A program made the translations under genes and the position numbers. Under the pieces are notes generated by a model. The model saw nothing but the letters and a program-made list of their open reading frames with translations, did not search any database and had not been told where the DNA came from. Of a DNA stretch of 64,000 nucleotides, positions 16,914 through 25,102 are shown piece by piece. Source of the stretch: Roseibium aggregatum IAM 12614 (GTDB lineage Bacteria; Pseudomonadota; Alphaproteobacteria; Rhizobiales; Stappiaceae); NCBI RefSeq assembly GCF_000168975.1, contig NZ_AAUW01000012.1, forward strand, positions 62,001-126,000, in the 5' to 3' direction. Numbering within the stretch: the first letter of the stretch is position 1; each line of letters starts with the position of its first letter.

Positions 16914-17864
16914 ATGCTCGGAAGAACCGCCTCTTCGCTGTTTTGGATGTCGCGCTACCACGAGCGTGCCCAGAATGTTTCCCGTCTCCTGGAGGTCGCC
17001 TGCCGCGGCGCCATTATCTCCCATTCCGGGCAGGAGGACGGGACCCACTGGACCTTTGCCCTCGCCTGTTCGGACTGTGAAACCGGGTTCAAGCAGAAAT
17101 ACGAGGAACTGAACGCCCGCAACATGGCGTCTCATATGATCTTCTCCAAGGATAACCCCTCGAGTGTCCGCAGTTCTCTGGAGCTTGCCAGAAACAATGC
17201 GCGTGCCGTTCGCACCGGCATCACGGCGGAACTCTGGGAAGCCATCAACACGACCTGGATCGAGTTCACGGATGTGAGCCCGCAATCCATCACCCAGGAA
17301 AAACTGCCTGATTTTCTGTCCTGGATTAATCAGCGCGCACATCTCTTCCGTGGTGCCTTGCTGAACACAATACTCCGCGACGATGGCTATTTCTTCAGCC
17401 AGATGGGCAATTTTGTAGAACGGTCGGACAACACGGCCCGTATCCTCGATACCTATTACTGGACCTTGCTGCCGGACAGCGACATCATCGACGACGGTTC
17501 TCTGGAACACTATCAGTGGTCCGCAATCCTCAGGGCGCTGTCAGGACGACGAAGCTACCGGTTTGCGTATCCGAATGCGCGGCTGAAGGCCTTCAACATT
17601 GCTGAATTCCTGATCTTGAGGACGGAAATGCCCCGGTCCCTCGCCCATTGCTACGACTGGATGGCCGATACCGCTGAAGATCTGGCCCAGTTCTATGGCT
17701 CGCGCGAACCGAGCCTGGACATGGCTGCGGACATGGCAAGAGACCTGGCCGAAAAACAGATGCACGAGATCTATCAGCAGGGGCTACATGACTTCCTCTC
17801 TGATTTCATCAACAAGAACAACCAGTTCGCCCATCAGCTTTGCGAAGACTACAATTTCGCCTGA
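16914..17864 (+). CDS. Alpha-E domain protein of the Anbu operon
   Basis: A 316-residue, mostly helical protein of the alpha-E family (DUF403), identified by the N-terminal LGRTASSLFWMSRYHERAQN and by MGNFVERSDNTARILDTYYW. The family has no demonstrated enzymatic activity; its conserved Glu/Arg helices and constant pairing with circularly permuted ATP-grasp proteins suggest a partner or catalytic helper in the same peptide-linking reaction. It starts 9 bases after the ATP-grasp stop, and the transglutaminase gene follows after 28 bases, so the three are surely co-transcribed. Confidence 0.9.
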   Translation: MLGRTASSLFWMSRYHERAQNVSRLLEVACRGAIISHSGQEDGTHWTFALACSDCETGFKQKYEELNARNMASHMIFSKDNPSSVRSSLELARNNARAVRTGITAELWEAINTTWIEFTDVSPQSITQEKLPDFLSWINQRAHLFRGALLNTILRDDGYFFSQMGNFVERSDNTARILDTYYWTLLPDSDIIDDGSLEHYQWSAILRALSGRRSYRFAYPNARLKAFNIAEFLILRTEMPRSLAHCYDWMADTAEDLAQFYGSREPSLDMAADMARDLAEKQMHEIYQQGLHDFLSDFINKNNQFAHQLCEDYNFA

Positions 17865-17892
17865 CCCTGGAACCCCGCAGAATCGGTGCAGC

Positions 17893-18717
17893 ATGCGACT
17901 GACAGTCAGACACACGACCCGATACCGCTATGAGGCGCCGCTTGCCAATGCCATGCAGCAGCTGCGCCTGACACCCGAGGACGGCCCGAGCCAGAGAGTT
18001 GTCGAATGGTCCATTGATGCCCCCGGCATCGAACGGGCAACGACCTACAAGGACGCTTTCGGCAACCAGGTGCACATGGTCTCGCGCAGCGAGCCGATCG
18101 AGGATGTCGAGATCACGGCCAGCGGCGTTGTCGAGACGACCGACACCAACGGAATTCTCGGCCACGAACCCGATGCCGGCATCCCTCCGCGCATTTACAC
18201 CCGGGTCACGCCGCTTACCCAGTCGAACCAGGCCATCCGCAGACTGGCAGCCAATGCGGAAGGCCATGACAAGATCGCCGGCTTTCACGCCCTGATGCAT
18301 GCCATCCGGGACAAGGTCGACTACAAGGTCGGCGTCACCGAAACCCACGCACCGGCCACGGCGGTTCTGGCCGCCGGAGAAGGTGTCTGCCAGGATCACG
18401 CGCATATCTTCATAGCCGCCGCGCGCTCCATCGGCGTTCCGGCACGATACGTTTCGGGCTATCTGCTGCTGGAAGACGAACAGGCCTCCGAAGCGCATCA
18501 TGCCTGGGCCGAAGTGATGATTAACGGTCTCGGCTGGACCGGATTCGACATATCCAACGCAATGTGCCCAACCGATCGCTATATCCGCTTGACGGTGGGC
18601 CTGGATTCCCGTTCAGCTGCCCCTATCAGGGGAATCCGGTTTGGCGGGCTGGAGGAGAATCTGCATGTTGAGGTCGACGTGGCGCAGGCTGCGCTTCAGC
18701 AACAACAGCAGCAGTAG
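17893..18717 (+). CDS. Transglutaminase-like cysteine protease family protein of the Anbu operon
   Basis: A 274-residue protein with an N-terminal transglutaminase beta domain (RLTVRHTTRYRYEAPLANAM) and a transglutaminase-like core holding the catalytic triad Cys166 (GEGVCQDHAH), His203 (HHAWAEV) and Asp219 (GFDISN). Such enzymes usually cleave or transfer peptide bonds; with the ATP-grasp/alpha-E pair it is expected to act on the same peptide substrate. The start at 17893 gives the conserved N-terminus; a longer in-frame reading overlaps the alpha-E gene. The protein ends in six to seven glutamines, an unusual low-complexity tail. No signal peptide, so it is cytoplasmic. Confidence 0.9.
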   Translation: MRLTVRHTTRYRYEAPLANAMQQLRLTPEDGPSQRVVEWSIDAPGIERATTYKDAFGNQVHMVSRSEPIEDVEITASGVVETTDTNGILGHEPDAGIPPRIYTRVTPLTQSNQAIRRLAANAEGHDKIAGFHALMHAIRDKVDYKVGVTETHAPATAVLAAGEGVCQDHAHIFIAAARSIGVPARYVSGYLLLEDEQASEAHHAWAEVMINGLGWTGFDISNAMCPTDRYIRLTVGLDSRSAAPIRGIRFGGLEENLHVEVDVAQAALQQQQQQ

Positions 18718-18847
18718 CAGTCCTCTCCAGGCTCCCGAGCGGCTCACCCAGGACAAAGACGTTTAAGGGCAACCTGCGCCCTGCCGATAGATGCCTTCAC
18801 CCCGAGGGCACCGGTGACAGGTCAAGGTGCAGTCTGAGGGCTTGGGA

Positions 18848-19579
18848 ATGACTTATTGCGTTGGTTTGAAACTGGATCGCGGACTGGTGTTTGCCGCGGA
18901 CACGCGCACCAACGCTGGTGTCGACAACATTGCCACGTTTAAAAAACTTCACGTCTGGGAAGAGCCTGGCGAGCGGGTGATCACCCTGCTGTCGGCCGGC
19001 AACCTTGCCGTTACCCAGGCTGTCGTCTCCCTGCTGAGCGAACACATCATGTCCGCGGAAAACGACCGGGCGACGCTGATGACGGCAAGGACCATGTTCC
19101 AGGTCGCCCGGCTCGTGGGCAGCGCGGTTCGTGAAGTCAAGGCAATCGACGGCGAAGCGCTCGCAACCAGCGCGGAAAATTTCTTCGTCACCTTCATTCT
19201 GGGCGGCCAGATCAAGGGCGAAGAGCCGCGCATGTTCCAGATCTATGCCGCCGGCAACTTCATCGAGGTCGGTGAAGACACGCCCTATCTGCAGATCGGT
19301 GAACACAAATACGGCAAACCGATCCTCGACCGGGTCACACGGGCGGACATGCGCCTCGGGGAAGCAGCCAAGCTGGTGCTTCTGTCGTTCGACAGCACAT
19401 TGAGGTCAAACCTGTCCGTCGGCATGCCCATCGACATGCTGCTCTACAACACCGACAGTTTTTCGACCGATCGCCAGGTGCGCATTCAGCAGGATGACGC
19501 GTATTTCCAGAAACTGTCGCGGGGCTGGTCCGACAAGTTGCGGCAGGCCTTTGCCGATATTGAGGAATTTGAGGTCTGA
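18848..19579 (+). CDS. Anbu, proteasome-like Ntn hydrolase (bacterial proteasome homologue)
   Basis: A 243-residue protein of the Anbu (ancestral beta subunit) family related to HslV and proteasome beta subunits. It starts directly with MTYCVGLKLDRGLVFAADTR, so the candidate nucleophile is Thr2 after methionine removal, and has the conserved SAGNLA and GQIKGEEPR segments. Structural work on family members shows large helical ring assemblies; the physiological substrate is not settled. The ATG at 18848 is chosen because the nucleophile must be N-terminal; a longer reading to 18827 would bury it. It is the last gene of the cluster, 130 bases after the transglutaminase gene. Confidence 0.93.
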   Translation: MTYCVGLKLDRGLVFAADTRTNAGVDNIATFKKLHVWEEPGERVITLLSAGNLAVTQAVVSLLSEHIMSAENDRATLMTARTMFQVARLVGSAVREVKAIDGEALATSAENFFVTFILGGQIKGEEPRMFQIYAAGNFIEVGEDTPYLQIGEHKYGKPILDRVTRADMRLGEAAKLVLLSFDSTLRSNLSVGMPIDMLLYNTDSFSTDRQVRIQQDDAYFQKLSRGWSDKLRQAFADIEEFEV

Positions 19580-19656
19580 ACCGGCAGGCAACTGTCAGCC
19601 TGACGTCACAAAGCATCAGTAGAAGCGGTCCGGACCTTTCCGGAAAGTGAGTATCC

Positions 19657-21081
19657 ATGAGCAATTCCAGCGATGCCGCCGAGCTTGACCCCACCGTATG
19701 GACCCGGGAGCCGGCCAACGAACCGCTGGAAGCCAATGACGATGCGCTGAGGGCCGTCCGCGACATGATCAAGGCGGGGCAGCGCACGCAACTGGTTGAG
19801 CTGCTCAAGCGCTGGGACCCTGTCGACGTCATGCAGTTGCTGACGCGGCTAAGGCTGAAACAAGCGCGCAAGCTGTTTCAATGGCTGCCCGCCAACCCGT
19901 CGATCAAGGTGATTGCCGAGCTGCGCCCGGAATACCGGTCCATCCTGATGGAAGAATCCACGCTGGAGCAGTTCCGCGATATTCTCGCCGGTCTCGATCC
20001 GGAAGACGCCACTGAAATTCTCAACGAGTTTCCCGACGATGTCGCCGACGAACTGATCGCGCGCCTGCCGGACGTGGAAGACATTGCCACGCGCGGTTCC
20101 TACGCGGACGACACCGCAGGCCGCGTCATGGCGCGCAAGTTCGTTGCCCTGCCCGAAACCTGCACCGCCGGCGAGGCCGTCGCACAGATGCGTGCGGAAG
20201 CCAGCCGCATCCGCAAGGTCTTTACCGTTTATGTGACCGATGCCGACGGCAAGCTGACCGGTACGGTGGAAGTGGGCAAACTTCTGCTCGCCCCGGCAGA
20301 TGCCCCCTTGTCCAGTTTCATGAACCGGGACGTGATTGCCGTCTCCACCGACACCGATCAGGAAGAAGTGCTGCGGCTCGCCAGAAAACGTGACATGCGC
20401 ACGGTGCCGGTCGTCAGTGGCGACGGTCATCTGATCGGCCGGATCACCCCGAAGCAACTGACGCGTATTGCGTCGGACGAGGCCAACGAGGACATGTTGC
20501 TGATGAGCGGCGTATCGGGCGAATCCCGCTCGGACGACACGGTGCTGCGTATTGTGCGCGGCCGCCTGCCCTGGCTTCTGGCCGGTCTGCTGGGCGCCAG
20601 CGTCGCTGCAACTGTGGTCGGCTCTTACGAGGATCAGCTTGCCGAAGCCGCCATTCTGGCCGCTTTCATTCCTGTCACCATGTCCATGGCCGGAAACGCC
20701 GGTCTGCAGGCCTCGGCCGTGGCCGTTCAGGGCATTGCGACCGGAGCCTTGTGGTCTGGCGACATCTTCTATCGCCTGCTGAAGGAATTGCTGGCGGCGC
20801 TCTTCAACGGCGCTATCGCCGGTACCATTCTCGGCTGTCTCGTGCTGGTGGCATCCCTGGTCGTACCTCTGGAAGACCCCGTCCACCTCGCAATTGCCAC
20901 CTCGCTGTCACTGCTCTGCGTCACCACGCTCGCCGCCATGGTAGGCGCCACCGTGCCCATCCTTCTCGACAAGATCGGCATCGACCCCGCCATGGCCATC
21001 GGCGTCTTCATCACCTCCTCCAACGACGTCCTCGGCGTGCTCATCTTCTTCCTGATGGCAACGACGTTTTATCTGGGGTGA
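19657..21081 (+). CDS. mgtE: MgtE-family magnesium transporter
   Basis: A 474-residue inner-membrane magnesium channel. The N-terminal helical MgtE_N superhelix spans about 40-150 (LRPEYRSILMEE, DDVADELIARLPD), followed by two CBS domains (about 160-285, with YVTDADGKLTGTVEV and MRTVPVVSGDGHLIG) that sense intracellular magnesium, and a five-helix membrane domain beginning at RLPWLLAGLLGASVAATVVG. The conserved pore region (FIPVTMSMAGNAGLQ) is intact. Length is typical. The gene stands alone, and its transcript probably ends at the palindromic repeat starting at 21118. Confidence 0.95.
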   Translation: MSNSSDAAELDPTVWTREPANEPLEANDDALRAVRDMIKAGQRTQLVELLKRWDPVDVMQLLTRLRLKQARKLFQWLPANPSIKVIAELRPEYRSILMEESTLEQFRDILAGLDPEDATEILNEFPDDVADELIARLPDVEDIATRGSYADDTAGRVMARKFVALPETCTAGEAVAQMRAEASRIRKVFTVYVTDADGKLTGTVEVGKLLLAPADAPLSSFMNRDVIAVSTDTDQEEVLRLARKRDMRTVPVVSGDGHLIGRITPKQLTRIASDEANEDMLLMSGVSGESRSDDTVLRIVRGRLPWLLAGLLGASVAATVVGSYEDQLAEAAILAAFIPVTMSMAGNAGLQASAVAVQGIATGALWSGDIFYRLLKELLAALFNGAIAGTILGCLVLVASLVVPLEDPVHLAIATSLSLLCVTTLAAMVGATVPILLDKIGIDPAMAIGVFITSSNDVLGVLIFFLMATTFYLG

Positions 21082-21117
21082 GACGGGGAAGGTTGTTCGC
21101 AAGCGACTATGCGGTTT

Positions 21118-21147
21118 CCTGGGTCCCCGCTTTCGCGGGGATGACAC
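21118..21147. repeat. Palindromic intergenic repeat, copy 1 (inverted relative to copy 2)
   Basis: The core CCCCGC TTTC GCGGGG is a hairpin flanked by GGGT and ATGACA. The 30 bases recur as an exact reverse complement at 21498-21527. This is the dispersed alphaproteobacterial repeat whose other strand would encode VIPAKAGTQ when read through. Its stem may also end mgtE transcription. Confidence 0.85.
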
Positions 21148-21180
21148 CTATATTAGCCTAGCGCATTCAGTTCCGGATTG

Positions 21181-21496
21181 ATGAATCCGAAGACACTCTT
21201 ATTTCACCTACATCCTTGCGAGCGGTCCTGGCGGAACACTTTATGTCGGTGTCACCAACGATCTTGTTCGCAGAACAATGCAGCACCGGGAAGGTGTGGC
21301 AAGCAACTTCACGCGCAAATACAAGGTGCACCGTCTGGTCTATTTCGAAGCCAATACCGATGTGGAAATTGCGATCAGAAGGGAAAAGAACTTGAAGAAG
21401 TGGAACAGAGCCTGGAAAATTGAACTGATCTCGAAGTTCAGCCCCGACTGGCACGATCTGCTCCCGGGGCTCTTGACCGCAGAAAACCAGAACTAG
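21181..21496 (+). pseudogene. GIY-YIG nuclease-superfamily gene, frameshifted near the start
   Basis: From 21185 the frame ending at 21496 encodes about 103 residues matching the small URI/GIY-YIG endonuclease family (COG2827): FTYILASGPGG, TLYVGVTNDLVRR, HREGVASNFTRKYKVHRLVY, then AIRREKNLKKWNRAWKIELI. All domain parts are present, but that frame has a TGA at 21182 and no usual start codon before the domain. An ATG at 21181 lies one base out of frame, so a single-base deletion just after the start (or a sequence error) explains the defect. The first in-frame ATG, at 21278, would lose the GIY half. It is enclosed by two inverted copies of a palindromic repeat. Confidence 0.7.
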
Positions 21497-21497
21497 T

Positions 21498-21527
21498 GTG
21501 TCATCCCCGCGAAAGCGGGGACCCAGG
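21498..21527. repeat. Palindromic intergenic repeat, copy 2
   Basis: GTGTCATCCCCGCGAAAGCG continuing to GGGACCCAGG is the exact reverse complement of the copy at 21118-21147. It starts 2 bases after the GIY-YIG stop codon and may also terminate the converging ATP12-chaperone transcript. Confidence 0.85.
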
Positions 21528-21572
21528 ACACCTCATCGCTCGACAATTTCAAAACGCTTCACAGCGAAAACG

Positions 21573-22346
21573 TTACCCTTCCATCAGGATCAGCACCGCT
21601 GCGTCGAATTCCTTGCGCTTGTAGGCTCTGACGAGGGCGGCTTCCGCGTCTTCGCCCCAGCGTTCGATGTTGAAGTCTTCTTCGACATGCGCCGCCGTCC
21701 AGGCGGCATCAGCGTCGAGGTAGTCTTCCATGAGACCAAGCGCCAGAAGGGCGGACCCTGTCAGGCTGGTGATCGTGTGGAACGCAGCAAGGCGCATCGG
21801 GGTCAGGTTTGAAAGCCTCGCCCGGTAAGCGACAAGCAACGGCTCCGGCTGGGCCGCGTGCATGACACCTTCGATCAGCACAAAACGGCCGCCGAGCAGC
21901 CCGCCGGCCCAATCCACCACCGGGTCCCAAAGGCGATTTTGCGTGTCGACCAGGCTCTGAGGGGTGTCTGCCCGGTAACACAGTGCATCGTTACCGGCAA
22001 ACCGGGTGATATCGTCGGCCACTTCGTCGAACCGCACACTCACCGCATCGAGCGCCGAATTGGAAATCCGCGTCAGCGGCATGCTGGCCGGGTTGATTTC
22101 CTTTTCCTGCGCCTGCCACTCGGCTGCAACAGCTTTCGCCAGAGCTTCGCTCGGCAGCAGCAAGGGCGCCTTGCCGGGGGTCTTGACCGGCCTGCCGTCC
22201 AGGTGGATTGCAAATCCGCCGTCCGCGGGAACGTGAGTAACGTCCTTGTAGAAACGCTTCGGCAACTCACGGCGCGAAAGCTCGCGTGCCCGCTGTTCCG
22301 GATCCTTGTCCGCATCTTCCTGCAAGGTTTCAAGAAAATCGCGCAT
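21573..22346 (-). CDS. ATP12-family F1-ATPase assembly chaperone
   Basis: A 257-residue ATP12 chaperone, which in mitochondria and alphaproteobacteria assists incorporation of the F1 alpha subunit of ATP synthase. Family blocks include RFYKDVTHVPADGGFAIHLD, GRPVKTPGKAPLLLPSEALA, EWQAQEKEINPASMPLTR, and CYRADTPQSLVDTQNRLWDP. The ATG at 22346 overlaps the stop codon of the upstream HAD gene (TGATG), indicating translational coupling. The family is essentially alphaproteobacterial/mitochondrial, which helps place the organism. The last gene of its operon; the repeat at 21498 lies downstream. Confidence 0.93.
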   Translation of the reverse strand: MRDFLETLQEDADKDPEQRARELSRRELPKRFYKDVTHVPADGGFAIHLDGRPVKTPGKAPLLLPSEALAKAVAAEWQAQEKEINPASMPLTRISNSALDAVSVRFDEVADDITRFAGNDALCYRADTPQSLVDTQNRLWDPVVDWAGGLLGGRFVLIEGVMHAAQPEPLLVAYRARLSNLTPMRLAAFHTITSLTGSALLALGLMEDYLDADAAWTAAHVEEDFNIERWGEDAEAALVRAYKRKEFDAAVLILMEG

Positions 22347-23026
22347 CACATTGTTTCCTTGTCGAAATCCAGCAATTCGCCGAGCGCGTTATCCAGCTCG
22401 GCATAGGTCTGAATGATCCTGTCCGCACCATCGGACGTCAGCCGATCCTGGTCATGGTAGCCCCAGGAAACGCCCAGGGCATGCGCCCCGGCAGCCTTGG
22501 CCATCGCCATGTCGAAGCCCGTATCGCCGATCATGATCGTGCGGGACCTGTCCGCTCCCGTCTCTGCCATTGCCCGCAGCACCATGTCCGGATGCGGCTT
22601 GGAAGGCGATGTGTCAGCCGTCTGAATGGTTACGAAGCGACCGTGCAGATCCTGGGTATCCAGCATGTGCCTGACGCCACGCATCGCCTTGCCGGTGGCA
22701 ATTCCAAGCAGGACGTCGTCACGCGCATGCAGTCTGTCGATTGCCTCGCGCGCTCCCGGGTAAAGCGGGTCCAGGTCCAGCCCTTCTCTCCTGCGGGAGA
22801 CCTTCGCCTCTTTATAAGCACCCGACATGACCGATATCTTGTCGCTGTGCTCCGGTCCCACGAGATCCAGAAAGGCCTCGTCCAGCGACCGCCCGACGAT
22901 CGACAGGGCCGTTTCGCGGTCCGGCATGGGCAGGCCCACGGCATCGAAGCCGACTTGAAGCCCCTGCAAGATGGTCTGCTGACTGTCGACCAGCGTGCCG
23001 TCGACGTCGAAGATGATCAGATACAT
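22346..23026 (-). CDS. HAD-superfamily hydrolase (subfamily IA)
   Basis: A 226-residue HAD phosphatase: motif I IIFDVDGTLVDS at the N-terminus, motif II IATGKAMRGV, motif III lysine in SKPHPDM, motif IV MIGDTGFDMAMAKAAG. The cap helical region follows motif I. The substrate is unknown; such enzymes next to rluC and the ATP12 gene are common in rhizobia. The ATG at 23026 has AGGA at good spacing; a second ATG two codons earlier (23032) overlaps that site. Overlaps the ATP12 start, so the two are co-translated. Confidence 0.9.
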   Translation of the reverse strand: MYLIIFDVDGTLVDSQQTILQGLQVGFDAVGLPMPDRETALSIVGRSLDEAFLDLVGPEHSDKISVMSGAYKEAKVSRRREGLDLDPLYPGAREAIDRLHARDDVLLGIATGKAMRGVRHMLDTQDLHGRFVTIQTADTSPSKPHPDMVLRAMAETGADRSRTIMIGDTGFDMAMAKAAGAHALGVSWGYHDQDRLTSDGADRIIQTYAELDNALGELLDFDKETM

Positions 23027-23427
23027 GGGCATCCTGTGCCAAGCGAACGGAAGTCCGCCCGCATGTGCCGGGTTTTCGCCCGGGGGTCAAGAGCACATTT
23101 GGCAACGCGCCAATTTGCAAGATCTGGCTTCATCTACGTCAAGGATTGGTAATTTCAACACCCGGCAAAGAATTCCACACTCTGCGGCAAATTGACGTTC
23201 AATCTTTGGATATCGTTCAATTTGGAAAACTGCCCGAAAAATGCCTCTTTAAAGTGATTAGCGGTCTCATGGCCGTTTGCTCATTCATCGTAAAGATCTT
23301 GGTTACCATGATCGACGATACTGTAGCTGGCGGGTGGGCATGAACGTTTGGGGCAAGTTTGTCACCAAAGGATACGGATTTGGAACGCGGTCGAATATGG
23401 CCGGCGTAAAAGAGTGGTTTTGTCTGA
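23027..23427. other. Intergenic region between divergent HAD and DUF2778 genes
   Basis: These 401 bases are more AT-rich than the genes around them and hold no convincing coding frame. A TTGACG at about 23191 resembles a -35 element but lacks a good -10. The promoters for both flanking genes must lie here. Confidence 0.4.
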
Positions 23428-24720
23428 ATGCTTCAGAAGAAACAAAAGGCCGGCCTGAAGGGTCAAACAGCACCCCGGAAGACCAGCCGGACTTTTTACA
23501 CGATCCTCGCGGGGGCAACTCTGGTGATATCCGGCCTGGCCGGAAGCGCCACCTATCTCGGAAGCTCGATCGCCCCATCCCATTTTGCCGCGAACAGCAC
23601 GGTGCCAACAGATAAAATGACGCTTGCGCAGGCAGCCCCTGCCGCAGCTTCTTTAGGTCTGGCACCGACTGCGTTGACGCCGAAAAAGCAAGAAACCTTC
23701 AAAGCGGTGACCGCTCTGGCAGCGGAAAAGGCTGCCTCAGAGGCCGCGGCAATTGCCGAAAAGGCAGAGGCCGCCCTGAAGGCAGAAGCTGCAGGTCTTG
23801 AAGCCGAAGCAAAGAAGGCAGCCAAGGTTGCCCTTGCTGCCAAGCTCGCTCGGCTGAAGCTCACCCAAACGCTGCTGGCCCGCCAGGTAGCCGCCAACGA
23901 ACCGACGAACGTCGCGGCGATTGATGAAACGGCACCTCAGGACGCTGCCCCCAATGTCGCGGTCGCAGCCTTGCAGGGCGTCGGCACCGCCGCTCAGGCA
24001 GAAACGAATGTCGAGGCGAAACCCGAACAGACAGCCGTGACTGTTGCCCTTGCAGCCGGCAATCCGGCCAAGCCGGGCGCCATTCTGCCACCAACTCCGG
24101 ACATGAAACCCGAACCGCCGCGCCGCAGCGCGCCCGCGGTCGCCGAAAACCGCCCTGAAGGCAGGGACAAGCCTGAACAGTCATCGCCCGTTCTGGCCTA
24201 TGCCACACCGGGCACCCCCGAAGAAGATGAAAACGGTGTGTTCGGCGGGTTGGGCAAGTTGTTCGGCAGCGCAAAGCCGGGGCTTCCCGGAGCAGGCAGC
24301 AAGATCGCCGTCTATGATATCAGCGCCGCAACTGTTCACATGCCGGACGGCACCAAGCTGGAGGCTCATTCCGGCATCGGCCACCGGATGGACAATCCGA
24401 AGTTTTCTCACGTGAAGATGCTCGGCCCGACGCCACCCAACATCTATACCTTGAGAATGCGCGAACGGCGTTTCCATGGTGTGGAGGCCATCCGCATGCT
24501 GCCGCAAGACCGCGCAGCCATGAAAGGCCGGGACGGCATGTTGACCCACACGCGCCTGCTGCGCCGGTCCATCGGTTCCCATGGCTGCGTGGCTTTCAAG
24601 GACTACAACAAGTTCCTGAATGCGTTCAAACGCGGCCACATCAAGACGCTGATCGTCGTGCCGTCGATGGAAAAGCTGCCGACCTACATGGCAAAACTTC
24701 AGCGAAGCACCGGCGCCTGA
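23428..24720 (+). CDS. Membrane-anchored DUF2778 (L,D-transpeptidase-like) protein
   Basis: A 430-residue protein: short basic N-terminus, one membrane anchor at about 24-48 (ILAGATLVISGLAG), a long Ala/Glu/Lys-rich helical stretch (about 85-150, likely coiled coil), a low-complexity Pro-rich linker, and a C-terminal DUF2778 domain from about 295. That domain carries the L,D-transpeptidase-type motif SIGSHGCVAF with His385 and Cys387. Related Tlde1 proteins cut or exchange peptidoglycan cross-links. The active domain would face the periplasm. Whether it remodels the host wall or acts as a toxin cannot be decided here. No obvious ribosome-binding site precedes the ATG. Confidence 0.85.
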   Translation: MLQKKQKAGLKGQTAPRKTSRTFYTILAGATLVISGLAGSATYLGSSIAPSHFAANSTVPTDKMTLAQAAPAAASLGLAPTALTPKKQETFKAVTALAAEKAASEAAAIAEKAEAALKAEAAGLEAEAKKAAKVALAAKLARLKLTQTLLARQVAANEPTNVAAIDETAPQDAAPNVAVAALQGVGTAAQAETNVEAKPEQTAVTVALAAGNPAKPGAILPPTPDMKPEPPRRSAPAVAENRPEGRDKPEQSSPVLAYATPGTPEEDENGVFGGLGKLFGSAKPGLPGAGSKIAVYDISAATVHMPDGTKLEAHSGIGHRMDNPKFSHVKMLGPTPPNIYTLRMRERRFHGVEAIRMLPQDRAAMKGRDGMLTHTRLLRRSIGSHGCVAFKDYNKFLNAFKRGHIKTLIVVPSMEKLPTYMAKLQRSTGA

Positions 24721-24884
24721 CCTTGCAGGCATCCGCTGGATTGGCTATGCCCTTGAGACATTCCGTTTTCAGCCGAAAGCGGGATGTCTCTTCGTTTTGG
24801 AACCGCTTGTACAATCGTGTCTGACGGTGCCAGCCAGGCACCTGCCGAACCAGCATAGCGCGCCCTGCCCGTCCGGAGCTTTTC

Positions 24885-25055
24885 TTGACCAAGATCATCC
24901 TTCTGCTCCTGTTTCTGATTGCCGCGATCCAGGTGATCAAGCCGCTTGGCTGGCCGGGCCTCAGGAAGCGCTCGGATGCCTGGAAGCTGGTAGCAGGCGT
25001 CTTATGCGTCACATTTGTCTCGGTGATCCTGAGCGCGCTGTTTCAGGGCGTTTGA
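24885..25055 (+). CDS. Small membrane protein, 56 residues, unknown function
   Basis: A TTG start at 24885 with CGGAG 6 bases upstream opens a 56-residue frame ending at TGA 25053-25055. The product has two hydrophobic helices, KIILLLLFLIAAIQVI and LVAGVLCVTFVSVILSALF, joined by a basic loop (KPLGWPGLRKRSD). The ribosome-binding site, charge pattern and helical hairpin support a real gene. I do not know its function; similar short proteins are often seen in rhizobial genomes. It lies between the DUF2778 gene and the P-loop kinase gene, all on one strand. Confidence 0.65.
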   Translation: MTKIILLLLFLIAAIQVIKPLGWPGLRKRSDAWKLVAGVLCVTFVSVILSALFQGV

Positions 25056-25102
25056 GAAACTCCCCCAAGACAGCAAACATCTGACAGCGAGCCTCCCTTC
25101 GA

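Noticed and set aside
21278-21496. Short GIY-YIG gene starting at ATG 21278
   Set aside because: It would lack the GIY and YIG strands and the catalytic region, so the upstream frame is part of the gene and the true start has been lost.
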